From an uncultured Cohaesibacter sp. (GTDB lineage: Bacteria > Pseudomonadota > Alphaproteobacteria > Rhizobiales > Cohaesibacteraceae), in NCBI RefSeq assembly GCF_963664735.1, contig NZ_OY761553.1, forward strand, positions 945,303 through 1,009,302: 64,000 nucleotides of DNA, given 5' to 3'. Every line of letters starts with the position of its first letter. The first letter of the stretch is position 1. The notes under the pieces were generated by a model. The model saw only the letters and a program-made list of their open reading frames with translations. It ran no database searches and had not been told where the DNA came from. Below are positions 1-8,967 of the stretch, in pieces. A program made the translations under genes and the position numbers.

Positions 1-1636
1 GTTCAGGATCAGACTTGTCATAAATTCCCGACAGGTCCATACTCTGGTCTGCCGACGAGGTGGAGGAGCTGTGTGTGTCCATCTGGCGACTGTCGGGGCG
101 CTCTGTACTACCTTCGGCACGTCGGTTACCAGCCAGCGAAGAGGAGGACGTGTCCTCTTGGAGACTGACAGGGCGCGCCATACTATCCTTGTCACGCTGG
201 CTTTTCTTGAATTTACCCTCTTTTGGCGGTATATTGGGTTCAGCCAACGAGCCGGAAGATACGTCCGGCTGGTGATCGGTGGAACGGAGGATCGACTTTC
301 CACCGCGTTGGCTTTTCCCCTTTCCGTGTTTCAGATCCTGATAGGACGATAGAAGCCATGTCTTCTCTTCGCCCATGTAATCAAGTGCAATGATGGAGCG
401 TTTGTCTTCGGTCAGCAAAATGATGCGTTTACCGGAAGTCGGATCAATTTCGCCATTGCGGATGATTTCTGGCAAATCTTGCAAGACTTCCGGATGTTTG
501 GTGACGATTTTGGATAGCCCGATGCCCTTATCAATTTCGGGATCATACCAACCCCAGATAACGTCTATTTTGCCGATTTCCGGATGATCCAGTGCTCCTC
601 TTGCTTCTCCTGCGTCCATTTGGCTGAGGCGATCTACAACGCTTTTCCAATCCCTGTTGTGTGCCTCGATGTCGATCACCGGCCCGAATTGACCGACTTC
701 CAGAATGTCCGGATCGGTTTCATTCCATGTGCCGTTGTCCTTCCAGAGCGGTTCGGTGTCCGGCTTTTGCGCCATGGTCTGGGTTTCCGGCCGTTCCGGT
801 TTTGCTTGCAACCGATCGCCAAGGGCTGTTGGTCCGGAATGCTCTTCAGAAGCCGCGACAGTGCGTTTCGCGCCCGTCGCTCTCGCGGCGTCGCCGAAGT
901 CCAGTTTCGTTCCCTCTGGCAAATCCGGACTTAACTGCGGGGTTTCCATCGGTTCGGAACGGACAGAGGAAGCCAGCATGTCGGCCTGACGAACCGGTTC
1001 GGCAAATTGTTGATCTCTTGCCCAGTCTGTTAAACCACCTGCCAAATGGTCTTCAGGTTTTGCTCTGTGCGTGATTGGCCCCATCACTCCGCCAGCAACA
1101 GCGCCGAGCGCTACGGAACTGGCAAACTGGACCGGATCGAACGTCTCGCGAAAGCCCGCAGACATTTCGACGCCCTGAATAATCGGATCTGTAACCGCAT
1201 TGGTAGCTGCGGCATCAATTGCCCCTGCAAAAAGACGCGATTTTAAAGCTGCAAGAGTTCTTCCAGACCAAACCACGGCCTTTTCACCGATACCAACCGG
1301 GATCAGGTTTTCCAGATTTGGCGTGCCACGTTCAGCATCCACAATCGTACCAACGACCTGCCCAGTCAGAGCTGCGAGCCCTTCCATCGGAGTATCCCAT
1401 TCAGGGAAGCTTTCATATCGACTATCAAACCGTTCTCTATTTTCCGGACGGCTGACATCGCGCAAGGCCCCCACTACGGTTCCCTGTCGTGTTGCTGCTT
1501 CCGCATTTAGGAAAAACCTCTCAGAATATGATGGACGTGGAGCTTCGGTAATTGAAGCTTCACTTCTCTGGTCATCAAATTGATCAAAGAAATTTCCCTC
1601 AGGAACAGAACTTTCGCCATCGATCTGATCTACCAT
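1..1636 (-). CDS. Phage ejection protein with barnase/EndoU/colicin-E5-like (PBECR) nuclease domain, partial
   Basis: This frame stays open from an ATG at 1636 to the window edge, about 545 codons, so the C-terminus is missing. It is the last visible gene of the late operon and starts 5 bases after the lysozyme-type ejection protein. That is where T7-like phages keep internal virion proteins injected with the DNA. The first 300 residues are Ala/Gly/Glu-rich with no recognised domain. Residues about 320-430 show a PBECR-type ribonuclease pattern: DWKSVVDRL, a conserved IDVIWG strand, GIGLSKIVTKHPEVL, and a closing WLLSSYQ. After it come degenerate Ser/Thr/Asp-rich repeats (RPxSxQxDTSSSS-like). 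The nuclease assignment rests on motif recognition, not a search. Delivery into the host cell is inferred from gene order. It might instead act on maturation or exclude rival phages. Confidence 0.72.
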   Translation of the reverse strand, partial: MVDQIDGESSVPEGNFFDQFDDQRSEASITEAPRPSYSERFFLNAEAATRQGTVVGALRDVSRPENRERFDSRYESFPEWDTPMEGLAALTGQVVGTIVDAERGTPNLENLIPVGIGEKAVVWSGRTLAALKSRLFAGAIDAAATNAVTDPIIQGVEMSAGFRETFDPVQFASSVALGAVAGGVMGPITHRAKPEDHLAGGLTDWARDQQFAEPVRQADMLASSVRSEPMETPQLSPDLPEGTKLDFGDAARATGAKRTVAASEEHSGPTALGDRLQAKPERPETQTMAQKPDTEPLWKDNGTWNETDPDILEVGQFGPVIDIEAHNRDWKSVVDRLSQMDAGEARGALDHPEIGKIDVIWGWYDPEIDKGIGLSKIVTKHPEVLQDLPEIIRNGEIDPTSGKRIILLTEDKRSIIALDYMGEEKTWLLSSYQDLKHGKGKSQRGGKSILRSTDHQPDVSSGSLAEPNIPPKEGKFKKSQRDKDSMARPVSLQEDTSSSSLAGNRRAEGSTERPDSRQMDTHSSSTSSADQSMDLSGIYDKSDPE

Positions 1637-1640
1637 AGCT

Positions 1641-4256
1641 TTAGTCCTTCTTCCTGTTGTGTCGTCGCTGATATCGCGTGTTAACTGGTTTGTCAGTTGC
1701 CTGCCGTGTCTTCTGCCTCGGGGTTTGATCCTGAAGCCAATCATCAAATGAAAGCTCTGGTTCTTGTTCTCTTGCTGCGAGATAAGCATTCAAATCCGAT
1801 TTATCTCTTTCGGCTTTTTGCAGATAATATTCTGCGGCTCCCTCTCCGAACTTGGCGTCAAAGTCAGCTGCCTTATCCGGATTGACGCGGAGTGCTGTGA
1901 TATCTACGTCTCCAGGCCACATGACTTTGGGAGGTAAAGCTTGTTCAGCTTTCCTTCCTCTATGATCTCGCGCGGAACTGGCGGCATCAGCTTGCTGGTT
2001 ATATGATCTTTGTTCGGCTACCTTCCTTTGAGCCCAACCGTTCATCGCTTCTTCAGACTGAACCGCAGCTGCTTTTTGATCGGCCGCTTTTGTCTGCAAT
2101 AGGCTTGGTCGGTTGCCTATCGGCTGATCCTTGAGATATGCGTGGGCTTCTTCCAGAATTGCCTTTGGAACTCCTTTCGAGTGGAGTAGTTGCTTCTGTA
2201 CTTCGTCTGCATATGGACCGTAAAAGCGATCCCATTTCGCAGCCTCCGCAAGCCATTCCTGCCTTGTCGGATGGTCAGGCAATGGAGCGAGCAACGCCAA
2301 TGCTTCCTCATTCGTTAGCGGTGCCTTGGCATAATCCGGGATATCTATGGCTTCCTGTGCGTCGAGCCTGCCTTTGATCAGGCTTTCCATAGCAACGGGA
2401 TCGCCGTCATAGGCCTGTTCGCGCAAAGGGGCGAGATCGTCAAAGGCTTCATCGACGGCTTGGGCGGGGTCTTCGCGGCGCTGTTCGAGAATGCTTCGGG
2501 CTCTTTTCTGCGCTGCGTCGTGAATGGTCGCCTGATCGACAAATCCGGATGCGCCGGCTTTCGGTTCAAGGCCTTCCAGATGGGCCATCATTTCCGATGA
2601 TGACATCACGTCAAGGCCGGTGGTGGCGTTGAAAATCCCCGCGTTTATGCGGCGCTGTTCTTGCCATTTGGCTGCGGTTTCGGGTCCGAGTGTCGACTTG
2701 ACCTCGTCAAATGTCAGCCCTTTGCCATCGATGGAAAGCCCCACGCCGGTTGATTTGGTGGACGCCAGATCATCATTGACCATGGAGCGCATTTTCTGCT
2801 CGTTGAGCTTGGCGCTCGCAGTAACGGCCCGCTTTTCCTTCGAAATGGCACTTTGATATTTGCCTTCAAGATACTGGACTTTTTCAAGGGACAGGTCTTT
2901 GAGGAACTCTTCGCCGTTGGCCCATTTCTCCTTGAGGTCTTCAACAAAGGCTTCCTTAGCATCGGCATCGGGCAAAGCAGCAAAAGCGCCATCGATGCGG
3001 CCGATCGTGACCGTGTCCAGTATCGCCCGCCTGTCCCGTTTGGCCACTTCCGGCGTAATGACACCGGCTTGCAGAGCATCTTCGATCGAGGCCAGATTTT
3101 CATTGATGGAAACGCCAAGGCTGGCTCCGGCCTCTTCGTCATTGGCCGCTTGATAGGCTTGCCGCTGTAAGCTGTTAACGGCCGAGCCGATGTTTTCATC
3201 ATAATCAGCACGTTCCCCGTCGCGCACGCGAGCGTCTTCAGCGGCTCGGGCAGATTTTTCATAGACGCGCCGTTTCTGGGCAAAGGTTTGCTGCCCGAGC
3301 AATAATGTGTCCGGATCGTTGTTTGTCGCTTTGGCCAGTTGTGCAAGTGACGAGGCTTGGAATTCGTCAAAAGCATGCCCCAGAGCCTCCGGATCGTCTT
3401 TGTGCTCTTCATAGATTTCATCAAGCCGTTGGGTCACTTCAACAGGATAGCGCCTTGCAATACCGCGATTTCTCGCCGCCCAATAGGCTTCGCCCATAGG
3501 CGTGTCACCCCGACGCAAGGCAAGCGCCGGTCCTGAAGAGGATGGACGGCCGGTGCCTGCAACCGCATTTTCTCCGGCAAAGCGATCGGCCCATTTATAC
3601 CGGCTATCCATATTCGGGATGCCGGGGCGGAGAAACCGGGATGAAACGATATCGGCCGAAGCATGGGCATCTTGTGCCTGTCTCAGCTGGTCAAGAAACG
3701 CGCCTTCCTTGGTGTCTGTTAGCTCATGCTTCAGAAAGCCGTAGTTCGCTTCATAGGATGAAGGATCAAGATTGTTTTTCTTTGCAAAATTCTCGAACTG
3801 TTTGCGACGGTCTCCGGTCCATTGGGCGTAACCATAGCCGCCGCGCGAACCGGGAACAGTCGGATTGACTTCCTGAAGGGTCTCGAAACCGCCACTTTCA
3901 TGAGCAAGATTGCCAACAAAGCCAGCAGCTTGAGCCTTGGAAAGACCAAAATCCTTTTGCAAATCGGACATCAAACGCAATCCGATCTCTGCATTCGGGT
4001 CTCCCGTCCCGAGATCCGCGTCAAGGCCTGCCTGTTGTCCTTCCTTGAGGGCGGATTTGACCGCCGCGTCCTGCTGGCGTTTCATGGCCCTGTCAGCCAT
4101 GGCTCCAAGCGCCTGCCCTGCACGCCTCAAACTGGCGGATGCTGTAAACCAGATCCCGGCATTTGGATCGACCGCTGCGCCGGGTTTGGTCGATACCTGC
4201 CCTTGCGTGTTGAGTTCTGCGAGTTTGCCCAAACCACGGGCTCTGCGGTTTGTCAT
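1641..4256 (-). CDS. Internal virion protein with phage tail lysozyme domain
   Basis: This 871-residue protein probably forms part of the ejection apparatus and cuts peptidoglycan during DNA entry. Residues about 80-200 match the phage tail lysozyme fold (PF18013 type). The segment GFVGNLAHESGGFETLQ holds the probable catalytic Glu, followed by GGYGYAQWTGDRR and a helical tail. The remaining 650 residues are charged, helical and Ala/Glu/Lys-rich with no transmembrane segment, as in gp15/gp16-like inner-core proteins. It lies between a gp14-like protein and the nuclease-bearing ejection protein, spaced 5-10 bases from each, so all three are probably co-transcribed. No other endolysin is visible in the window; the dedicated lysis genes are probably further left. 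Confidence 0.8.
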   Translation of the reverse strand: MTNRRARGLGKLAELNTQGQVSTKPGAAVDPNAGIWFTASASLRRAGQALGAMADRAMKRQQDAAVKSALKEGQQAGLDADLGTGDPNAEIGLRLMSDLQKDFGLSKAQAAGFVGNLAHESGGFETLQEVNPTVPGSRGGYGYAQWTGDRRKQFENFAKKNNLDPSSYEANYGFLKHELTDTKEGAFLDQLRQAQDAHASADIVSSRFLRPGIPNMDSRYKWADRFAGENAVAGTGRPSSSGPALALRRGDTPMGEAYWAARNRGIARRYPVEVTQRLDEIYEEHKDDPEALGHAFDEFQASSLAQLAKATNNDPDTLLLGQQTFAQKRRVYEKSARAAEDARVRDGERADYDENIGSAVNSLQRQAYQAANDEEAGASLGVSINENLASIEDALQAGVITPEVAKRDRRAILDTVTIGRIDGAFAALPDADAKEAFVEDLKEKWANGEEFLKDLSLEKVQYLEGKYQSAISKEKRAVTASAKLNEQKMRSMVNDDLASTKSTGVGLSIDGKGLTFDEVKSTLGPETAAKWQEQRRINAGIFNATTGLDVMSSSEMMAHLEGLEPKAGASGFVDQATIHDAAQKRARSILEQRREDPAQAVDEAFDDLAPLREQAYDGDPVAMESLIKGRLDAQEAIDIPDYAKAPLTNEEALALLAPLPDHPTRQEWLAEAAKWDRFYGPYADEVQKQLLHSKGVPKAILEEAHAYLKDQPIGNRPSLLQTKAADQKAAAVQSEEAMNGWAQRKVAEQRSYNQQADAASSARDHRGRKAEQALPPKVMWPGDVDITALRVNPDKAADFDAKFGEGAAEYYLQKAERDKSDLNAYLAAREQEPELSFDDWLQDQTPRQKTRQATDKPVNTRYQRRHNRKKD

Positions 4257-4265
4257 GACATTCCC

Positions 4266-4829
4266 CTATCCGAATATGTTGCCGATAAAGCCAAGGCCTC
4301 CGGCCGAGCGTGTTTTGGAGGCGACCTTTCGATATCCGGCAGCACGGGCCCGCAACATTGCGGCGCGGGCGTCGGTGTCGGCCCTGTCTACGGAAATGTC
4401 CGAAACGGCCCTTTCTTCCATGGCGTTGGCGTTGTCTTCAGCCGCGCCCTCTCCCACAAGCTGGCCAGCGGCGGCATATTTGACCGCATTCTCGCCAAGG
4501 GCTTTTTGCAGGGCGCGTTTGATCTGCAAGGTGCGCTGCACACCCTTGGTTTCTTCGTCGGTTGCCTGCATGTCCGCGTCGTCGGCCTGCATTTCATAGC
4601 CCGCCGCCTGCGCATTGGCTCCTTGCAGGCCAGCAACCGCGCTGGCAAATCCGGCCACGCCCTTAAGCACGGCCGAGGCGGAAATGCCGGTGCCAAAGAG
4701 CCCGCTTGATGCTGTTGTCGCAGCGGCCGCGCCAGCCGTTGCTGCAGTTCCGGCCGCTGCGGCGGTGCTTGCTGCCGCTGTTCCGCCGCCACCCATCAAG
4801 GCCCCGATTCCGCTAATCAACATGGTCAT
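4266..4829 (-). CDS. Internal virion protein (gp14-like)
   Basis: This 187-residue protein starts with a Gly/Ala/Thr-rich hydrophobic stretch (residues 5-75), which could insert in a membrane. An Asp/Glu/Gln-rich helical region follows (residues 80-160), and the C-terminus is Gly-rich (GGLGFIGNIFG). Size, composition and position directly after tail tubular protein B match the small ejection protein of podoviruses, which forms the outer-membrane part of the ejection channel. It lies 9 bases downstream of the tail gene and 9 bases upstream of the lysozyme protein. No enzymatic motif is visible. The assignment relies mostly on synteny. Confidence 0.6.
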   Translation of the reverse strand: MTMLISGIGALMGGGGTAAASTAAAAGTAATAGAAAATTASSGLFGTGISASAVLKGVAGFASAVAGLQGANAQAAGYEMQADDADMQATDEETKGVQRTLQIKRALQKALGENAVKYAAAGQLVGEGAAEDNANAMEERAVSDISVDRADTDARAAMLRARAAGYRKVASKTRSAGGLGFIGNIFG

Positions 4830-4838
4830 GAGCGCCTC

Positions 4839-6881
4839 CTAAAGTTTGGCTTCGCTGGTAATGGACCGCACCGTCAGACGGCCCGGTCTTACTTGCGTAA
4901 TGGTCACGGTCGGCTCATCGACATAACCGCGCAAACCCCTGATCTCGATAAGGCCGGAGTAGCCGTCTTCCAGTTCGGGCCTTTCAAGATTTTCGTCATA
5001 TTGCCTGAGCGGAAAGTCGACCGGCTCCTGTCCGTTGGCTCCGATCGCGATCGAGGTGGTGTCGATCACCGAGATCCACACCGAGTGGATCCTTGCCTTG
5101 CGGCGCAAGACGGTCCTGTCCGCGATTTCACGCGATGGCGGCAAGGTCTCTATGAGCGGGGGCGAGAAAAGACCGACTTCACCGGACTTTACCGGATCAT
5201 CGACGGTTATGATTTCATTTGAAACGATATAGGGTCCATAGACATTGCCATCACCAAGACACCAGACTTCCATGCCTTCGAGATGCTCAAGACCCGATAT
5301 GGTGGTGGTGGCTTCCTGATAGTCAAAGGCTATTGCTGCATCGAGTAGAAGGCCTCTTTCGAAGCGCTCGAACCGGCGCGTGCCGCTACGTTCGACAATG
5401 ATGTTCATGTCATTGTCGCTGTTTACATCAATGGCCCTGAAAAGCCCCTTGCCGGAGGTGACACGGCAAAAGCCGGTTACATCCTGTTGCCGGAGCAGAT
5501 AACCGGCCCGCATGCCGCCATGTTCGTCAATGACACCAAGCAGATTGGCATCCGTCGAGGATTTGGCCTTGCGCAAGGCCATGTCACAAATGTCTTCAAA
5601 CAGATGGGGAGACAGGATCGAAATCGGCTGTGCGATGAAGTTGCCGTCTACATCAGTGTAGCGGAATTCCGAAATAACCGAGCCGGTCTTGTGACAGAAG
5701 ATCGCCCCGCCTTCATTCTTGACAACCGGCACGCCCTTTTTCGAACCATGGGTGGAGGCTTCCACATGCACCGTCGCCTCGGTCTTGCTGATAGCCCGAT
5801 CGGAAATCCAGAATTCCCGCTCGGTGGTAAAGACAAGCATGTTGCGCCCGTCGACCATATGCAGGATCTGTTCGCCGCCTTCGCTGTCCAATGGCACGAC
5901 AAAAGCACCATTGGCTTCATCAAGAGCGGTATCGAAGGAGAAATAACGCCCCGTTGGCGAGCACATCCAGTTATTGGGAAGAGCCTTGAAACCGCCAACG
6001 ATCGTGCGCTGCTGATAGAACAGACCGCAACTCGGCCAACCCTGTTCATTGGAAATGATTTCTTCACCCGGCGCAACGCCAACCACAAGCTTATAGCATG
6101 GAATGGCCGCGTCACTGTCATCCAGAACATCGGCGGAAACCGCCCATGCGTCGCCGACATTGCCTTCCCCGCCGAAAATAACTTTGATCCGTTCGTCTTT
6201 GATAACTTCACAGGTCACCCCGCTTGCAACATTGGGCAAATCCAGAATTGCCGCCTGCATGTCGGCGGCGCATTTGGTCCAGTCGCTATCTGATGACAGC
6301 ATGATGGAAACCGTATCCTGACCGGCGACGGTCAAGCGGAAGCGATAACCGCCACCAAAGGACACAAACTGGACTTCCCACTCGGCCGGAATGCCGTTGT
6401 CATAGTCGCCGCCATAGTCATAGTTCGGCAGATCTTCATAAGGCAGGCTGTCACAGCCCCATGTGAGGGTTGCCTTGTCGTAAAAGACGCGGGGTGTTTT
6501 TACATCCTCATGAAAGAGGAACAGCGTGTTCATCCGGTGCGCCCATTCAATCTGGGGCAGCTGGGCCGCGCTTAGCGGATGATCGATGCTGGTCAGAATG
6601 GCACCGTTCCGGATCACATCGATGGCACCATCGCGCAAGACGAAATCATGGACTACGCCTGAGGAATTCTTGAAAGGGATAAGGCGCATGGAGGTCGCCC
6701 CGAGGGCTGCACAATGGCGGGTGCCATCCCTCAAGGAAAAGCCGCCTTGCGGATGAAGCTCGATATTCTCGGCCCATTTCAGGCCGGAATTGTAGAATTT
6801 GAGTTCCGTGCGATCATATTCGAACGGGTCCAGCTCACCTGAGGTAAATGTGGCTTGCAAACGCCCCGGTTTGGCTACCAT
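4839..6881 (-). CDS. Tail tubular protein B (nozzle-like)
   Basis: This 680-residue protein starts with the pattern usual for podovirus nozzle proteins: an N-terminal GELDPFEYDRTELKFYNSG motif and LRDGTRHCAALG. Many short beta-strand-rich segments follow, including GLFYQQRTIVGG, MCSPTGRYFSF and TEREFWIS. These are typical of the beta-propeller platform that extends the tail below the portal and the tail tubular A ring. The gene lies between tail tubular A and the gp14-like ejection protein, with 9-10 base spacings, in the same minus-strand operon. There is no sign of frameshift or truncation. Confidence 0.78.
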   Translation of the reverse strand: MVAKPGRLQATFTSGELDPFEYDRTELKFYNSGLKWAENIELHPQGGFSLRDGTRHCAALGATSMRLIPFKNSSGVVHDFVLRDGAIDVIRNGAILTSIDHPLSAAQLPQIEWAHRMNTLFLFHEDVKTPRVFYDKATLTWGCDSLPYEDLPNYDYGGDYDNGIPAEWEVQFVSFGGGYRFRLTVAGQDTVSIMLSSDSDWTKCAADMQAAILDLPNVASGVTCEVIKDERIKVIFGGEGNVGDAWAVSADVLDDSDAAIPCYKLVVGVAPGEEIISNEQGWPSCGLFYQQRTIVGGFKALPNNWMCSPTGRYFSFDTALDEANGAFVVPLDSEGGEQILHMVDGRNMLVFTTEREFWISDRAISKTEATVHVEASTHGSKKGVPVVKNEGGAIFCHKTGSVISEFRYTDVDGNFIAQPISILSPHLFEDICDMALRKAKSSTDANLLGVIDEHGGMRAGYLLRQQDVTGFCRVTSGKGLFRAIDVNSDNDMNIIVERSGTRRFERFERGLLLDAAIAFDYQEATTTISGLEHLEGMEVWCLGDGNVYGPYIVSNEIITVDDPVKSGEVGLFSPPLIETLPPSREIADRTVLRRKARIHSVWISVIDTTSIAIGANGQEPVDFPLRQYDENLERPELEDGYSGLIEIRGLRGYVDEPTVTITQVRPGRLTVRSITSEAKL

Positions 6882-6891
6882 TTCCGCCTCC

Positions 6892-7509
6892 TCAGGATAG
6901 CCATGCGGAAGTCAGAGGGTTTCTTCCCATCCGCATACGCTTGTTCGGTTTGGAAAACTGGTCGGCATTGATGGCCGCGCGGATCAACCCGCCACGCATT
7001 TCTTCGCGTGAATCACCATAGGCGTCCTTTTTCAATTGGGCCGAAAGCCTGTCGTCGCTGGCGATCGCCAGAACAAGAACGCTGGCAAGGCCGGTTGCCA
7101 CGGCATTGACGAAAATCGGGTTCCAGAGATGGGGACCGACCTGTTTGCGGATCACGGCGTAAAGCTCTGTCGCGTCGGAATGGACCTTCTGTCCGTATTT
7201 CACGAAGTCCGTGAAAACATGCTGGGGATCCTTGGGGCGGTCGGTCAGCAAATCAACACCGATGATAAGATCCGTTGTCGGGATCTGGTGGCAATAGCCA
7301 TATCCGGCGACCGGCTTTATATCGAGGCGGGACAACAGAACCATCTCCTGGGCAAAGGACCATGGATAGAGTGCCAGAGCGGCCCTGCTTTGATGATTGT
7401 AAAGATCACGGGCCATGACGCCTTTGTAGAGTTCTTTGGTCAGATCTTCCGGCGCTGTAATGCCTGCAATGTCGCAAGCCTGTTTGACAACGGCCAAGGC
7501 ATCAATCAT
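6892..7509 (-). CDS. Tail tubular protein A-like adaptor
   Basis: This protein of about 205 residues begins MIDALAVVKQACDIAG. It contains an alpha-helical adaptor pattern, including SRAALALYPWSFA, a typical gp11-like element. It probably forms the dodecameric adaptor ring between portal and nozzle. The start at 7509 is chosen because AGGTG lies just upstream; an in-frame start 12 bases earlier is possible. It is co-directional with tail tubular B, 10 bases ahead of it. Confidence 0.68.
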   Translation of the reverse strand: MIDALAVVKQACDIAGITAPEDLTKELYKGVMARDLYNHQSRAALALYPWSFAQEMVLLSRLDIKPVAGYGYCHQIPTTDLIIGVDLLTDRPKDPQHVFTDFVKYGQKVHSDATELYAVIRKQVGPHLWNPIFVNAVATGLASVLVLAIASDDRLSAQLKKDAYGDSREEMRGGLIRAAINADQFSKPNKRMRMGRNPLTSAWLS

Positions 7510-7589
7510 GAAGCACCTCATAAGAATGTGGCCCGAACCAGATTTGGCCGAGCCACCAGTTGGCCTTAAGGGAGGATGAAGGCGTTAGG

Positions 7590-7865
7590 TTATGCGGTGG
7601 TCTGGGCCTTGATGGTGACGGTCGATGCCGTAATGGCCGAGACGATGTAGTTTTTGAGTGCTGGCGTGCCATCGATGTCCAGCCCTGCCATGATGATGTC
7701 GCCCTTCTGGAGATCTGTCGCCAGATCATTGAAATAGCCTGCTGTTTCCACGCTGGCTGCATCATCATTGGTGTGGTAGGTGCAAAGGGATTTGACAGAA
7801 CCGGAGCCGGTCCCGATCGCTCCAAGGGAGACAACGCGCTTGAAGCCATTCAGACTGAAAGCCAT
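7590..7865 (-). CDS. Small phage structural protein, possible head decoration
   Basis: This 91-residue protein (MAFSLNGFKRVVSLGAIG...) is Gly/Thr/Ser/Ala-rich and predicted beta-structured, with the phrase LQKGDIIMAGLDIDG. It sits immediately downstream of the capsid gene, the usual place for a decoration or head-stabilising protein. The start at 7865 follows an AAAGGA ribosome-binding site. No catalytic motif or signal peptide is present. The role is inferred from position and composition only. Confidence 0.55.
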   Translation of the reverse strand: MAFSLNGFKRVVSLGAIGTGSGSVKSLCTYHTNDDAASVETAGYFNDLATDLQKGDIIMAGLDIDGTPALKNYIVSAITASTVTIKAQTTA

Positions 7866-7902
7866 GGGATTTCCTTTCAAAAGATCACGATTGGGGGACC
7901 GG

Positions 7903-8808
7903 TCAGTTCAGGGTAATGGTCGTTGGCACCTTGAAGCGGCCGCGCACCGTGCCGGTCGGCTGGAAGCAGGCCGCAGCCCCTTCGGTTTCCATGCGCACGT
8001 TCCAGCAGCCGAGCTTGTTGTCCCACTGCCAGATGGTTTCCAGCTCGGAATTGTTCGCCCATCCCGAAGAGGACCGGTGATACATCTCGATATCGTAGTG
8101 ATTGCCGACATTTTCGCGGAAGAGATCATCCGGAGCCTGGAACCAATGGACACCGGCCCAGAATTTGGAAACCGTCGATTTGGTCCAGCTGAGATCTGCG
8201 CCGGTCCAGTCTGCACTGTTGAACTGTTTGTAGGCACAGGCCTGATCAAACAGCAGTGATGGCAGCGGGCAGAAGATATTGTTATCCCACGGCACGTCAG
8301 CCTGTTTGAGTGCTGCCGCCATAAGCAGAAGATGTCTAAGTTCGAAGTCGGTGTCCGCGCCGCCGATCATACCCGGCTGTCCGTTGGCATCAAGCAGAGG
8401 CTTCATACCGTTGCCTGTGCCTGCGGATGTGCTGGACGAGGCATCAAGCTTGAGCATGATTTCGTCATCGGTCGCACGACCGAGCGCCATGGCTCCGGCC
8501 ATCTGGATGGCCTCTTTCTCATTGGCGGTCATGCGGGAGAGATCGTATTTATAGACCTCGTCAAACGCTTCCCACGTTTCGAGAATGGCTTCTACGCGGC
8601 CCTTCTGGGCGTTCATGGGAACAGCCGCCTGCCCGCGTTTCTTCTTGTTGGCCTTGCCTTTGCCCATCAGGTTGAAATAGGCCTTGCTGCCTTCAATGCT
8701 GCCTGCGGGGGTGACCGAGGATTTGAGTAGGAAGCCTTTGGACTGGTACTTCTGAATGACCCCGTCTCTATATTGCTCCACAAACCAGGTTGGTGCATCA
8801 ACGCTCAT
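7903..8808 (-). CDS. Major capsid protein
   Basis: This protein of about 301 residues lies in the expected head block after the scaffold gene, although a defence-like cassette separates the two. The N-terminus (MSVDAPTWFVEQYRDG) resembles the phage capsid proteins of alphaproteobacterial podoviruses. It is followed by a Lys-rich loop (GKANKKKRG), a spine-helix-like segment (AILETWEAFDEVYKYDLSRM) and Trp-rich beta segments near the C-terminus. The start at 8808 is favoured by GGAAGG seven bases upstream; starts at 8820 or 8853 remain possible. Its base composition is like the other late genes and unlike the AT-rich cassette to its right. Confidence 0.75.
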   Translation of the reverse strand: MSVDAPTWFVEQYRDGVIQKYQSKGFLLKSSVTPAGSIEGSKAYFNLMGKGKANKKKRGQAAVPMNAQKGRVEAILETWEAFDEVYKYDLSRMTANEKEAIQMAGAMALGRATDDEIMLKLDASSSTSAGTGNGMKPLLDANGQPGMIGGADTDFELRHLLLMAAALKQADVPWDNNIFCPLPSLLFDQACAYKQFNSADWTGADLSWTKSTVSKFWAGVHWFQAPDDLFRENVGNHYDIEMYHRSSSGWANNSELETIWQWDNKLGCWNVRMETEGAAACFQPTGTVRGRFKVPTTITLN

Positions 8809-8948
8809 CTCTTTGCCTTCCATAGCGAGTTCAAGTCTCGCCAGAGGCTCCACCGGCAGCGGAAAGAAGATAATGGTGCATCGAGCCCTGGCTTGGCACC
8901 AAGGCTAAAGGAAGGAGGAAGGGGTCAACCGAGGCGATTAGTTTTCAA

Positions 8949-8966
8949 AATCAACAAAAATTGATT
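8949..8966 (-). terminator. Possible weak terminator after the ATPase-TOPRIM cassette
   Basis: On the minus strand, a 6-bp stem (AATCAA/TTGATT) with a 6-base loop is followed by TTTTG, directly after the stop codon of the TOPRIM-like gene. The stem is short and AT-rich, so it would only partly stop transcription into the capsid gene. Confidence 0.3.
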
Positions 8967-8967
8967 C

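Noticed and set aside
5487..6293. Plus-strand ORF of 268 codons
   Set aside because: Antisense to tail tubular B; composition is a shadow of it.
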